From Catelliglobosispora koreensis DSM 44566 (GTDB taxonomy: Bacteria; Actinomycetota; Actinomycetes; Mycobacteriales; Micromonosporaceae): DNA of 64,000 nucleotides. Below the pieces are notes generated by a model. The model saw only the letters and a program-made list of their open reading frames with translations. It ran no database searches and was not told the origin of the DNA. Made by a program: the position numbers and the translations under genes. Where the stretch lies: the NCBI RefSeq assembly GCF_000379685.1, contig NZ_KB903289.1, positions 221,543 to 285,542 of the forward strand. Reading direction: 5' to 3'. This document shows, piece by piece, positions 42,997-52,169 of the stretch (within the stretch, counting starts at the first letter, position 1; each line of letters begins with the position of its first letter).

Positions 42997-43938
42997 CTAC
43001 ACGTAGCCATTGCGCACGTAGGTCAGCGCGAAAGTTCCCTCGTTGCCAAAGTAGATCGACACGAGTTTGGCGGGGTCGGTGGCCAGAAGCCCACGTTGCA
43101 GATCGGAACCGTCGTTGCCGTCATCCCAACCCCAGGGGGCGTTGGCGGCGTTGTCTTTTCCGTTGTCGCCACGGAACGTGCCCCAGCTGGCGAAGGTCAG
43201 GGCGTTGTTGCGGTTGGCCCACAGGCCGCCGCTGGCGAAGACCGGCACCAGACGGTACGCCACGGAACGGTCATTGCCGCTAGACGGAACTTCCCCGGCT
43301 CCGCCGGACGGGAAGTAGACCACGCCGTCGCCCAGATCGCCGCCGCCCCAACGGTAAATGCCGTGTCCCTTGGCTTCCTGGAACGTGGTCGGCCGCGAGA
43401 AGCCGCCGTAGTTCTGCATGATGATCGTGCCGTCGATGTTCTCGCGCCCGTCGGTGTACGGGCTTCCAGGTGGCGTGTAGGAGTAGAAGTCGCTGTGCGC
43501 CACGGTCACCATCGACTCGAGCACGCCGTATTCCGAGCCGTCTTTGCGTACCGTGAGCAGCACGCCTTCCATGTCGTTCTCGTGCGTGAACTGGCTGAAC
43601 GGGTCCGGGAAGTCTTCCCAGTCGCGCGGGTGATAGAACGCGTAGACCAGGTGCCAGTGCGTGCCCGTCTCCACCACGGAGTAATAGACAGCGCCGGAAA
43701 GCCAGGACAGGTTGTCGTCCTGGCGTTCCCAGTTGTTCTTGGCGTCCCAGTCGCTGTCGAAGTTCACTGTGGACAGATAGTCCGCGTCGTAGTCGGAGCT
43801 ATCGGTGTCCTGGTAGTGCACGGGCGCCCAGCGCAACGCCAAGGCGGCATCGGTGGGCACGGCCGTGGCTGGCGTGGCCACAGCGAGGACGGTCGCCGAT
43901 ACGGCGATGGAGGTAAATATAGCAATGCGAGCGAACAT
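42997..43938 (-). CDS. Secreted protein of unknown function
   Basis: 313 residues with a clear signal peptide (cleavage near TPATAVPTD, about 25). The mature protein is rich in aromatic residues and beta strands: APVHYQDTDSSDYDADYLSTV near 38-58, HENDMEGVLLTVRKDG near 118-133 and AKGHGIYRWGGGD. Homologues are secreted hypotheticals of bacteria and fungi. No catalytic motif recognised. Followed by the TPR gene; preceded by a methyltransferase gene 14 bp away. Confidence 0.8.
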   Translation of the reverse strand: MFARIAIFTSIAVSATVLAVATPATAVPTDAALALRWAPVHYQDTDSSDYDADYLSTVNFDSDWDAKNNWERQDDNLSWLSGAVYYSVVETGTHWHLVYAFYHPRDWEDFPDPFSQFTHENDMEGVLLTVRKDGSEYGVLESMVTVAHSDFYSYTPPGSPYTDGRENIDGTIIMQNYGGFSRPTTFQEAKGHGIYRWGGGDLGDGVVYFPSGGAGEVPSSGNDRSVAYRLVPVFASGGLWANRNNALTFASWGTFRGDNGKDNAANAPWGWDDGNDGSDLQRGLLATDPAKLVSIYFGNEGTFALTYVRNGYV

Positions 43939-43952
43939 GCCCGCACGTTAAC

Positions 43953-44750
43953 TCAGCCCGGGTTACGGCAGATAGTGAGCAAATGTGAACTGGAGCCAAG
44001 CAATCCGGGTTCTTCCTCGACCCGGCGTAGCCACGACAGCAACAGTTCCTCATCGTCGGCGAGCCAGCTGTCGAGGCGGTCCGCCAGCATCCACAATGGA
44101 CCTTCCACAGACACGACCCGCTTGACCGCGAGCCCCGCGTCGGCGGCTTCCTCGGCCGCCTCGTTGGGCAGGTGGAAGTAGGCCGTGGTGAACCACTCCG
44201 GCTTGCCGCCACCGAGATTCTCATGCACGCCCTCAGCGAGGGTGCGCTCCAGCATCTCGCCGAACGCGGGCTCGCGCAGATAACCCTTGACGAAACCATC
44301 GAGCATGGAGGCGTACCGGGAAATGGTCGCCGCGACGATCACAGCGCCCGGTTTGGACACTCGCGCCGCCTCCTGCCACGCCCTGACCCGGTCGGCGCGT
44401 TCGGTCAGGTGATACAGCGGGCCGAGCATGAGCACCGCATCGGCACTCGCGTCCGGCACGGGCAGATCCCTGGCGTCGCCAAGGGTCGCGGTCGTGCGAA
44501 CCAAAATGGACGCCATCGCCACGTGTTCGTCCAGTGGGTCGATCAGGTGCACGTCGTAGCCCATCCCACCCAGTGGCGCCGCGTAGACACCCGCGGCACC
44601 CCCGACGTCGAGAATCTGGGCCGGTGGTGCGGGCAGTTCCCGCATGAGCACATCCCATGTGCGCAGATACTCCAGCTTCCCCCATGGTGTGGCGCCGAGA
44701 CGCCCAGGTTCGGCGAGCCGTTCGTAATAAGCCGTGATCTCGCTCCGCAT
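43953..44750 (-). CDS. Class I SAM-dependent methyltransferase
   Basis: 265 residues. Motif I LDVGGAAGVYA near 43-53, motif II acidic VHLIDPLDEH near 62-71, and motif IV ADAVLMLGPLYHL near 95-107. The ATG at 44750 gives MRSEITAYYERLAEPGRL, normal for the group; an in-frame start at 44786 is upstream in the promoter. Substrate unknown. Divergent from OsmC. Confidence 0.88.
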   Translation of the reverse strand: MRSEITAYYERLAEPGRLGATPWGKLEYLRTWDVLMRELPAPPAQILDVGGAAGVYAAPLGGMGYDVHLIDPLDEHVAMASILVRTTATLGDARDLPVPDASADAVLMLGPLYHLTERADRVRAWQEAARVSKPGAVIVAATISRYASMLDGFVKGYLREPAFGEMLERTLAEGVHENLGGGKPEWFTTAYFHLPNEAAEEAADAGLAVKRVVSVEGPLWMLADRLDSWLADDEELLLSWLRRVEEEPGLLGSSSHLLTICRNPG

Positions 44751-44818
44751 GGGCGGATGTTTGCACAACCCGAGGTGCCACGGCACGCGGTTTAGGCGCG
44801 ATCCCCTAGGCTTTCGCC

Positions 44819-45241
44819 ATGCCTATTCGCAAAGCATCCGCCCGCTGGCAGGGCACCCTCAAAGAGGGTTCTGGAACCATCCACACTGGTCTCGGTGCCG
44901 GAAACTACTCGTTCTCGTCCCGTTTCGAAGAAGGTGAAGGCACCAACCCGGAGGAGATGATCGGCGCGGCTATCGCTAGCTGCTTCTCGATGTTCTTCGC
45001 CAATAAGCTTGATGGCGCTGGGTTCACGGCGACGTCGGTGGAGACGACCGCCAACGTTCACCTGGAGAAGACCGACGCCGGGATGACGGTCACCAAGATC
45101 GATCTGATCAGCGACGTTGTCGCCCCCGGGATCGACAAAGACGAGTTCGAGAAGCTGGCTCAGGAATCCAAGGCCGGCTGCCCGATCTCACGGCTGCTCT
45201 CACCGGGCGCCGAGATCACGGTCGCGGCCACACTCGCGTAA
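44819..45241 (+). CDS. OsmC-family peroxiredoxin
   Basis: 140 residues. The two active cysteines are Cys55 in IASCFSM and Cys121 in KAGCPIS, as in OsmC/Ohr thiol peroxidases that reduce organic hydroperoxides; the sequence is nearer OsmC. TAGGCT (44807-44812) six bases before the ATG suggests a leaderless transcript. Single gene, ended by a hairpin. Confidence 0.92.
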   Translation: MPIRKASARWQGTLKEGSGTIHTGLGAGNYSFSSRFEEGEGTNPEEMIGAAIASCFSMFFANKLDGAGFTATSVETTANVHLEKTDAGMTVTKIDLISDVVAPGIDKDEFEKLAQESKAGCPISRLLSPGAEITVAATLA

Positions 45242-45245
45242 CCAC

Positions 45246-45283
45246 TAACGGCCCATGCGAAGAGTTCTTCGCATGGGCCGTTA
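45246..45283. terminator. Bidirectional hairpin between osmC-like and rfbC
   Basis: Perfect 16-bp stem (45246-45261 with 45268-45283) and a short loop. No T run. Serves both the OsmC gene and the convergent rfbCA operon. Confidence 0.78.
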
Positions 45284-45302
45284 ACGTTTGCCCTAAAGGG
45301 AC

Positions 45303-45893
45303 TTAAAGCGAAGCGACGTAGTCCTTGCACACCTGATAGTCAGGCAGCAGGCCCCGCTCAGCAGCCTGTTCCAGCGTGGGAGCCTCGGCATCGCGCGGAG
45401 ACAGCTGCGGGTTGTCCACCGGCCACTTGATGGCGACCTGAGGGTCGAGCGGGTGCAGCGTGTGTTCCTTAGCCGGGTTATAGACCTCTGAACACAGGTA
45501 GAGCAGAGCCGAATCGTCTTCGAGCGCGCAGATCGCATGACCCAGGCCCTCGCCGAGGTAAATCGCCCGCCGGTCGACCTGGTCCAGCAGCACGGAATCC
45601 CACTTGCCAAACGTCGGCGAGCCGACGCGCAGGTCCACGACGACGTCGAGGAACGAACCGCGCACACACGTCACGTATTTCGCTTGTCCCGCCGGCACTT
45701 CGGCGTAGTGGATGCCCCTGATCACGCCACGCTGCGAAATGGACAGATTCGCCTGACGCAGATCCAGTTTGTGGCCGATCGCCTCGGCGAAGGGCTCAAA
45801 CCGGTACCACTCCATGAATAGACCTCGTGGATCGCCATGCTGGACCGGAGTGATCTCCCAGGCGCCCTCGATCTCCAACTGCCTGTACTTCAT
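45303..45893 (-). CDS. rfbC: dTDP-4-dehydrorhamnose 3,5-epimerase
   Basis: 196 residues. Active-site features: the base His in RGIHYAEVP near 60-68 and the LYLCSEVYNPAKE segment in the cupin sheet. Converts dTDP-4-keto-6-deoxyglucose to the L-rhamnose form before RfbD. Its ATG is 6 bp after the rfbA stop, so the two form an operon divergent from rfbB. Confidence 0.95.
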   Translation of the reverse strand: MKYRQLEIEGAWEITPVQHGDPRGLFMEWYRFEPFAEAIGHKLDLRQANLSISQRGVIRGIHYAEVPAGQAKYVTCVRGSFLDVVVDLRVGSPTFGKWDSVLLDQVDRRAIYLGEGLGHAICALEDDSALLYLCSEVYNPAKEHTLHPLDPQVAIKWPVDNPQLSPRDAEAPTLEQAAERGLLPDYQVCKDYVASL

Positions 45894-45899
45894 GCGCGC

Positions 45900-46763
45900 T
45901 TAGCCTTCCAGCAGGTCCATCAAGTATGTGCCATATCCGCTCTTGACCAGGGGCTCAGCCAGCCGGCTCAGCTGCTGATCGTCGATGAGCCCGGCTCGCC
46001 AGGCGACCTCCTCGATACAGCCAATCTTGAAGCCCTGGCGTTCCTCGATCACGCGGACGTATTCGGAAGCCTGCATCATCGAGTTCACGGTGCCGGTGTC
46101 CAGCCACGCCGTGCCGCGGTCAAGCACGGTGACGTGCAAGGTGCCGCGGCGCAGGTATTCGGCGTTGACCGCCGTGATTTCCAGTTCGCCCCGGGCGCTC
46201 GGCTTGAGGTCGCGGGCGATGGACACCACGTCATTGTCGTAGAAGTACAGGCCGGGCACGGCATAGCGCGAACGCGGCGCGAGCGGTTTCTCCTCGATCG
46301 AGAGGACCTGGCCGCTCGGGGCGAACTCGACGACACCATATTCACGCGGGTTGGCGACCGGGTAGGCGAAGATCCGCCCGCCCTTGAGGTCACTGTGCGT
46401 GCTGAGCTGGGTGCCCAGGCCGCCGCCGTGGAAGATGTTGTCGCCCAGGATCAGACCCGCCCCCTGGTCGCCGATGAAGTCGGCACCGATCACGAAAGCC
46501 TGGGCGATGCCCTCGGGACGGGGCTGGGTCGCGTATTCGAGCCGAAGCCCGAGTTCCTGCCCGTCGCCGAGCAGCCGTTTGAATTGCGCCTCATCCTCGG
46601 GGGTGGTGATGATGAGAATCTCGTGAATCCCCGACATGATCAGCGTCGTGAGGGGGTAGTAGACCATCGGCTTGTCGTAGATCGGCATGAGCTGCTTAGA
46701 CACAGCTTTCGTTACCGGCCACAACCTCGACCCGGTCCCACCCGCCAGGAGTATTCCGCGCAT
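45900..46763 (-). CDS. rfbA: Glucose-1-phosphate thymidylyltransferase
   Basis: 287 residues. N-terminal [17 protein letters not shown] (3-19) is the nucleotide-binding signature, followed by [16 protein letters not shown]. Makes dTDP-glucose, the first step of dTDP-rhamnose. Starts at ATG 46763, 60 bp from rfbB. Confidence 0.96.
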   Translation of the reverse strand: MRGILLAGGTGSRLWPVTKAVSKQLMPIYDKPMVYYPLTTLIMSGIHEILIITTPEDEAQFKRLLGDGQELGLRLEYATQPRPEGIAQAFVIGADFIGDQGAGLILGDNIFHGGGLGTQLSTHSDLKGGRIFAYPVANPREYGVVEFAPSGQVLSIEEKPLAPRSRYAVPGLYFYDNDVVSIARDLKPSARGELEITAVNAEYLRRGTLHVTVLDRGTAWLDTGTVNSMMQASEYVRVIEERQGFKIGCIEEVAWRAGLIDDQQLSRLAEPLVKSGYGTYLMDLLEG

Positions 46764-46786
46764 GGTGGCCTAGCTTAACCAGCAGC

Positions 46787-46814
46787 TTGGAACTCTCTGG
46801 GGTCAGGCTAAACT
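46787..46814 (+). promoter_or_regulatory. Promoter of the rfbB operon
   Basis: -35 TTGGAA (46787-46792), 16-bp spacer, -10 TAAACT (46809-46814), nine bases before the rfbB GTG: leaderless or nearly so. It lies in the 60-bp gap with divergent rfbA. Confidence 0.6.
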
Positions 46815-46823
46815 CCACGTCTT

Positions 46824-47801
46824 GTGAGGATCCTCGTTACCGGCGGCGCCGGATTCATTGGCTCGGAATACGTAAGAACCGTTCTGAACGACCCCCAGGC
46901 GGATGTTTCAGTAACTGTGTTCGATAAGCTGACATACTCCGGCAATTTGGCCAATCTTGATCCGGTCGCCGAGGACTCTCGCTACACCTTCTTTCAGGGC
47001 GACATCTGTGATCCGGAGGCTGTCGACGCGGCCGCGGCTGGTCAGGACGCCATCGTTCACTTCGCCGCCGAGTCGCATGTAGACCGCTCGATCGCCGGTG
47101 CCGGGCCCTTCGTGGTAACCAATGTTGTCGGTACTCAGGTCCTCCTCGACGCGGCGCACCGCCACGGCACGGGCCGCTTCCTGCACGTGTCGACCGACGA
47201 GGTCTACGGCTCGATCGACGAGGGCGAGTGGACCGAGGACTACCCGCTCATGCCGAACTCGCCTTACTCGGCCTCCAAGGCGAGCTCAGACCTGCTCGCG
47301 CTGGCCTACCACCGCACGCACAAGCTCGACGTCGTGGTGACCCGCTGCTCCAACAACTACGGTCCGTACCAGTTCCCGGAGAAGGTCATCCCGCTGTTCG
47401 TCAGCAACCTGCTCGACGGGCACCAGGTGCCGCTCTACGGCGACGGTGGCAACGTGCGTGACTGGCTGCACGTGGCCGACCACGTGCAGGGCATCTCGCT
47501 CGCCCTGGCCAAGGGCCGTGCTGGCGAGGTTTACAACATCGGCGGTGGAACCGAACTGTCCAACAAGCAGCTCACCGAGAAGCTGCTCGAAGCCTGCGGC
47601 GTTGGCTGGGAAATGGTGCGTCAGGTGGAAGACCGCAAGGGCCACGACCGCCGTTACGCCATCGACTGCACGAAGATCTCCACGGAACTCGGCTATGAGC
47701 CGCGCATGTCCTTTGAGGCCGGCCTCAAGGACACCGTCGCCTGGTACCGGGAAAACCGGGCCTGGTGGGAGCCACTCAAGAAGCGGGCAGCCCTATCATG
47801 A
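46824..47801 (+). CDS. rfbB: dTDP-glucose 4,6-dehydratase
   Basis: 325 residues of the extended SDR family. NAD-binding GGAGFIGSEY (7-16), catalytic Thr in VSTDEVYG, and Tyr-Lys in SPYSASKASSD. Forms dTDP-4-keto-6-deoxyglucose, the rhamnose precursor. GTG start at 46824. Its TGA overlaps the ATG of a 25-codon ORF. Confidence 0.97.
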   Translation: MRILVTGGAGFIGSEYVRTVLNDPQADVSVTVFDKLTYSGNLANLDPVAEDSRYTFFQGDICDPEAVDAAAAGQDAIVHFAAESHVDRSIAGAGPFVVTNVVGTQVLLDAAHRHGTGRFLHVSTDEVYGSIDEGEWTEDYPLMPNSPYSASKASSDLLALAYHRTHKLDVVVTRCSNNYGPYQFPEKVIPLFVSNLLDGHQVPLYGDGGNVRDWLHVADHVQGISLALAKGRAGEVYNIGGGTELSNKQLTEKLLEACGVGWEMVRQVEDRKGHDRRYAIDCTKISTELGYEPRMSFEAGLKDTVAWYRENRAWWEPLKKRAALS

Positions 47802-47875
47802 ACGAGGGCTTGCCCGAGTTCATCACGGGGCACAGTTCTGGCGCCAGTGCCGACCGAAGGGAGGCGCTGGCGTGA
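47798..47875 (+). CDS. Putative 25-codon coupled ORF between rfbB and rfbD
   Basis: ATG 47798 overlaps the rfbB stop (ATGA) and its own TGA (47873-47875) overlaps the rfbD start (GTGA). The peptide begins MNEGLPEFITGHSSG and is hydrophilic. The double overlap would couple translation of rfbB to rfbD across the 70-bp gap. No homologue recalled; the peptide itself may have no function. Confidence 0.4.
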   Translation: MNEGLPEFITGHSSGASADRREALA

Positions 47876-48717
47876 AGTGGCTCGTCACCGGCGCGGGAGG
47901 CATGCTCGGGCATGACCTGCTGAAGGTGCTGGCGCACGAGGACGTCACGGCGCTGACCCGCTCGCAGCTCGACATCGCCGACCCGGCCGCGGTCAGCCAA
48001 GCCGTCGCGGGCCACGACATCGTCATCAACGCGGCCGCGTGGACTGACGTTGACGGTGCCGAGACCGCCGAGGAACAGGCGACGCTGATCAACGGCGTCG
48101 CCGTTGGCTATCTCGCGCAGGCGTGCGAAGCCAACGGCGCCAAGCTTCTTCAGGTGTCCACGGACTACGTCCTCAATGGACACGCGACGTCGCCTTATCC
48201 GGAAGACGCGCCCACCGGGCCGCTGAACGCTTACGGGCGGGGCAAGCTCGTGGGTGAGACGGCGGCGCTGTCCATCGCGGGCGGTTATGTCATCCGCACC
48301 GAGTGGCTCTATGGCGAACACGGCAAGAACTTTGTCTCCACGATGCTGAAACTGTCCGCGCAGCGGGAGTTCCTCGATGTCGTCGACGATCAGCTGGGCC
48401 AGCCGACGTGGTCGCTGGCGCTCGCGGAACAGCTTGTGGCCCTTGGGCTTAGCGATGCCCCGCCCGGGGTTTATCACGGCACGGCGGCTGGAGAGGTGAC
48501 GTGGCACGGCTTGGCGCAGGCGGTGTTCTCGCTCGCTGGCCTTGACCCGCAACGGATCCGGCCGGTCAGCTCCAGTGCGTTTCCCCGCCCCGCGCCACGG
48601 CCGTCCTATAGCGTGCTCGGCCACGGCAGGTGGCTAGCGGCCGGGCTGGCGCCCCAAGCGCCGTGGGAGGATCAGCTCAAGGCGGCGCTGCCCGCTCTCC
48701 TGAGCCAGGCGAGGTAA
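47872..48717 (+). CDS. rfbD: dTDP-4-dehydrorhamnose reductase
   Basis: 281 residues, SDR fold. NADPH-binding TGAGGMLGHDLL (5-16) and the YxxxK segment in NAYGRGKLVGE. Last step to dTDP-L-rhamnose. GTG at 47872 with GAAGGGAGG (47856-47864); in-frame residues upstream belong to rfbB in another frame. Followed after 4 bp by the flippase gene. Confidence 0.94.
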   Translation: MKWLVTGAGGMLGHDLLKVLAHEDVTALTRSQLDIADPAAVSQAVAGHDIVINAAAWTDVDGAETAEEQATLINGVAVGYLAQACEANGAKLLQVSTDYVLNGHATSPYPEDAPTGPLNAYGRGKLVGETAALSIAGGYVIRTEWLYGEHGKNFVSTMLKLSAQREFLDVVDDQLGQPTWSLALAEQLVALGLSDAPPGVYHGTAAGEVTWHGLAQAVFSLAGLDPQRIRPVSSSAFPRPAPRPSYSVLGHGRWLAAGLAPQAPWEDQLKAALPALLSQAR

Positions 48718-48721
48718 TCAC

Positions 48722-49993
48722 GTGACGACACAGGCCGCCGAGCCAACGGTGCTGAGCAAGAAAAGCATGACCGGCACCATCTGGGTGGCCGGTGGCTTAG
48801 GCATCCTTGGCGCGGCGGGCTACGTGTTCCTCACCGTCACCGCGGGAGTACCAGGCTATGCCGCCGCGTTGGCCAGCCTCTATCTGCTGACCGCGATCGT
48901 CGGCCCCGGCGTTTTCGGTGCGCTGGAACTGGAAACCAGCCGTCTCGTCGCCCACAGGGGCGCGACCGCTGCAGGCGCTGGGGCGGTGACCCGGCAACTG
49001 GGCCTGCTTTCCGCGAGCGTGCTCGGCGTCGTGCTGATCGTCCTGTTAGCACTGTCGCCTGTGCTCGTTCCCCGGGTCTTCAACGGCAACGTGGCGTTGC
49101 TCGGCAGCTTGTGCGCCATCGCGGTCGGCTACGCCGTCATGGCGTTCCCGCGCGGTGTGTTCGCCGGGCAGCAGAAGCTCAACGGTTTCGCGCTGACCTT
49201 GGTCGCCGAAGGGTTGCTGCGCCTCATCCCGACGCTTCTGTTTTTCGCCCTCGGGGTGAAGGCCGCCTCAGCGTATGGCTGGGTGTGGGGGCTCGCCCCG
49301 CTCGCCGCCGCTTTGGTCAGCCTCAAGTGGGTGTGGCCGGACCGTTCCGGGCCGCGCACGCCGTGGCGTGAGCTCATCAGCGCCGTGGGCTGGCTGATGG
49401 CCTCATCGTTCCTCGCCCTCGGCATGGCCAATCTGGGCCCGGTCATCACGACCGCTCTTCTCACCGAAGACGTTCAGCGCGCTGGTGTTTTCGCGTTCGT
49501 CTTCGTGCTGTTCCGGATTCCGCACTTCATCTTCGTCAGCCTGCAAACCGTGCTGCTGCCGATGTTCAGCCGGGCCGCCGCCCGCGGTGATGTCGCCGGG
49601 CTCCGCAAGGCCATCAAGCAAGCCATTCTCATCGTGGTCGGCTTCGGCCTGCTTTCCGGTGCCGTCATTCTCGTGGCCGCACCGTACATTGTGGACTTTG
49701 TCTTTAAGCCCGGGCACAACCTTTCCTTTGGTGTCATGGCTTTGCTCGCCCTGGGGACAGCGGCCTTCATGCTCGTGCAGCAGGTGCTGCAGCAAGGGTT
49801 GCTTTCGGTGGCCGGGCACCGCTGGGTGGCTGTCGCCTGGTTCTGCGGGATGATCGCGTTCGGCGCCTCGTTCCTGCTGCCCATCGACCCGGTGGACGCC
49901 GCGATAGTGGCGCAGTACACGGGCGTCGCCGTCACTGGCATACTGCTGATCTGCGGGCTTCGCTCGTCATTCAGGAAGGCAAACGGAGCATGA
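48722..49993 (+). CDS. Polysaccharide flippase-like membrane protein (Wzx/MOP type)
   Basis: 423 residues with about 12 helices and a MOP-superfamily appearance (TGTIWVAGGLGILGAAGYVFLT start; repeated GVFAFVFVLFRIPHFIF). Would flip a polyprenyl-diphosphate-linked glycan across the membrane. GTG start with GCGAGGTAA. It overlaps the GT2 gene by four bases. Confidence 0.83.
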   Translation: MTTQAAEPTVLSKKSMTGTIWVAGGLGILGAAGYVFLTVTAGVPGYAAALASLYLLTAIVGPGVFGALELETSRLVAHRGATAAGAGAVTRQLGLLSASVLGVVLIVLLALSPVLVPRVFNGNVALLGSLCAIAVGYAVMAFPRGVFAGQQKLNGFALTLVAEGLLRLIPTLLFFALGVKAASAYGWVWGLAPLAAALVSLKWVWPDRSGPRTPWRELISAVGWLMASSFLALGMANLGPVITTALLTEDVQRAGVFAFVFVLFRIPHFIFVSLQTVLLPMFSRAAARGDVAGLRKAIKQAILIVVGFGLLSGAVILVAAPYIVDFVFKPGHNLSFGVMALLALGTAAFMLVQQVLQQGLLSVAGHRWVAVAWFCGMIAFGASFLLPIDPVDAAIVAQYTGVAVTGILLICGLRSSFRKANGA

Positions 49994-51018
49994 CTGAAGG
50001 ACTCCCCAGGGTCACCGCGATCGTGCTGGCTTACGCCACCGAGCCGTGGCTGCCGCGGTGCGTAGAAGCCTTGCTCGCTTCTGAGAAGGCCGCCGTCGAT
50101 GTCATCGTCGTCGACAACGGCTGCACCAATGACGACGTGGAGAACCTGCGCGGCGTTCCCGGCGTGACCGTGCTGGATCCGGGAGCCAATCTCGGCTTCG
50201 CGGCCGGCTGCAATTACGGGGCGGAACGCGCTACGGGCGATTTCATCGCATTGGTGAACAACGATGCGATTGTTGAGCCGACCACCATCGCGTCCCTCGT
50301 GTCCGAGGCGTCCGCTCCTGGCGTCGGCATCGCCGGGGCAAGTGTCCGGCTGTCCGAGGACCCGAATCTGATCAACTCCGCCGGCAACCCGATGCACGTG
50401 CTCGGCTTGAGCTGGGCCGGGCGGATGGGGCAGACCGAGCACTTGACGGCGCCGCAAGACGTGACGATCGCCAGCGGCGCGTGCCAGGTCACCTCCAAAG
50501 CGCACTGGCAGCGCCTCGGCGGATTCGATCCCGAATACTTCATGTACCACGAGGACGCGGAGCTTTCGATCCGCACGTGGCGTCAGGGTTTGCGCGTGGT
50601 TTACGTGCCGGACGCCATCGCGGTGCACCGCTATGAGTTTTCCCGTAACTCGCGCAAGTTCTACTACATCGAGCGCAACCGGCTGCTCCTGCTCGGCACC
50701 ATCTGGGGTGGACGGTCGCTTCTCGTGCTGTCTCCTGCTCTCCTCAGCCTTGAGGCGGCGATGTTCTTGCTGTCGATCAAGCAGGGCTGGGTGCGGGAGA
50801 AGGTGCGCGGCTGGGGCTGGCTCTGGAAGAACCGGGGTCACCTGCGCAGCCGCCGCAAAGCCCTCAAGGCCGAGAAGGCCGTCAGCGACCGCGTATGGAT
50901 GCGGCAGATCCTGACGTCCCGGCTTGAGGTCGGTGCTGAGCTCGCCCCCGCTGCCCTGGTCAAGCCACTAAATGTGGTGATGTCCGGTTACTGGGGAATC
51001 GCACGGCACTTGATTTAG
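49990..51018 (+). CDS. GT2 glycosyltransferase (rhamnosyltransferase-like)
   Basis: 342 residues. GT-A fold of family 2: VIVVDNGCTND near 37-47, NLGFAAGCNYG, the VNNDA DXD-equivalent near 90-94, and MYHEDAELSIRTWRQG. The pattern is that of rhamnosyltransferases (WbbL type) that use dTDP-rhamnose, in line with the rfb genes; this is inference. A hydrophobic C-terminal part may bind the membrane. Confidence 0.87.
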   Translation: MTEGLPRVTAIVLAYATEPWLPRCVEALLASEKAAVDVIVVDNGCTNDDVENLRGVPGVTVLDPGANLGFAAGCNYGAERATGDFIALVNNDAIVEPTTIASLVSEASAPGVGIAGASVRLSEDPNLINSAGNPMHVLGLSWAGRMGQTEHLTAPQDVTIASGACQVTSKAHWQRLGGFDPEYFMYHEDAELSIRTWRQGLRVVYVPDAIAVHRYEFSRNSRKFYYIERNRLLLLGTIWGGRSLLVLSPALLSLEAAMFLLSIKQGWVREKVRGWGWLWKNRGHLRSRRKALKAEKAVSDRVWMRQILTSRLEVGAELAPAALVKPLNVVMSGYWGIARHLI

Positions 51019-51075
51019 CATCCCATCCGCGAACTGGTTAGCATGGCCGGCGACCCTGAGTGCGAAAGATTGCAG

Positions 51076-51765
51076 ATGACATCAACTAACGACGATACGT
51101 GGATACTCATCCCCGTCTACAACGAGGCACCGGTAATCGCCGATGTCGTTGACGAGGTGCTGGCAACGTTTCCTAACGTCGTCTGCGTCGACGACGGAAG
51201 CCGCGACGGCTCCTCCGCCCAAGTCCTTCGCACCAAGGCTCATCTGGTGCGCCATCCCATCAACATGGGGCAGGGCGCCGCGTTGCAGACCGCGCTCAAA
51301 TACGCCCTCAACCGGCAGGGCGCGAAGTACTTCATCACCTTCGACGCCGACGGTCAGCACCGGGTGGAAGACGCCCAGAAGATGCTTGAGGTCGCCCGCA
51401 GCGGTGCGGCCCAGATCGTCATCGGCTCACGCTTCCTGGAGCAGGTGAAGAACGTCCCGTGGATTCGCCGCCTGATGCTGCGCACGGTGGCCTGGCTCGA
51501 TCCGTCATCGCGCAAGCTCGGTCTCACCGATGCCCACAACGGTCTGCGGGTCCTGAGCCGCGAGCCGGCCGAAGGCCTGAAGATCACGATGAACGGCATG
51601 GCCCACGGCACCGAAATCATCTCGCTGTTCACCCGCGGCGGCTGGACCGTCAAAGAGGTTCCGGTCACGGTGCTCTACACCGAATACTCCCGGGCCAAGG
51701 GTCAGTCCCTGATGAACGGGGTCAACATCCTGTTCGACCTGTTCTTCTCGAAGCGAGGCAAGTGA
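51076..51765 (+). CDS. GT2 polyprenyl-phosphate glycosyltransferase-like enzyme
   Basis: 229 residues from ATG 51076 (an ATG at 51043 would add 11; neither has a strong Shine-Dalgarno). The DPM1-like pattern is clear: ILIPVYNEAPVIADVV, CVDDGSRDGSS, MGQGAALQTAL, FDADGQH and GSRFLE. Such enzymes transfer a sugar from a nucleotide donor to polyprenyl phosphate. No C-terminal helices are present. The gene overlaps DUF2304 by one base, suggesting that DUF2304 supplies the membrane part. Confidence 0.87.
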   Translation: MTSTNDDTWILIPVYNEAPVIADVVDEVLATFPNVVCVDDGSRDGSSAQVLRTKAHLVRHPINMGQGAALQTALKYALNRQGAKYFITFDADGQHRVEDAQKMLEVARSGAAQIVIGSRFLEQVKNVPWIRRLMLRTVAWLDPSSRKLGLTDAHNGLRVLSREPAEGLKITMNGMAHGTEIISLFTRGGWTVKEVPVTVLYTEYSRAKGQSLMNGVNILFDLFFSKRGK

Positions 51766-52169
51766 TGGCCCAGATCTGGATCAAGATCCTTCTCATCGCG
51801 CTGGTGCTTGTCGCGCTGCTGTTCTTCGTGCGCCGCGAGCACGGTCACAAGCTTCAGGCCAACAAGCGCATCGGCTTCATCCTGTTCATCGGCATGAACA
51901 TCTACGCGATCGCCCGCCCGCAGGACGTCACCTGGGTGGCCCAGCAACTCGGCGTCGGCCGTGGTGCTGACCTCATCCTCTACCTGCTGGTCATCACGTT
52001 CGTCTTCGCGGTGTTCAACTTCTACCTCAAGATGCGCGAGGCCGACCGCCGCGTGACCGAGCTGGCCCGTGCCATCGCGGTCCGTGACGCGGAGTTGGTC
52101 AACCGCGAGCGCGGGCTGCTCTTCGAGTGGTCAGCAAACAGCCCGGAACAGGCAAGGAACGCTGAGTGA
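51765..52169 (+). CDS. DUF2304 membrane protein
   Basis: 134 residues with three helices (IWIKILLIALVLVALLFFV, RIGFILFIGMNIYAIA and LILYLLVITFVFAVFNFYL), then a charged helix. DUF2304 genes occur next to GT2 polyprenyl-phosphate transferases in many bacteria, as here. A role as membrane partner or flippase for the lipid-linked sugar is inference. TGATG overlap upstream, GTGA overlap downstream. Confidence 0.85.
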   Translation: MAQIWIKILLIALVLVALLFFVRREHGHKLQANKRIGFILFIGMNIYAIARPQDVTWVAQQLGVGRGADLILYLLVITFVFAVFNFYLKMREADRRVTELARAIAVRDAELVNRERGLLFEWSANSPEQARNAE

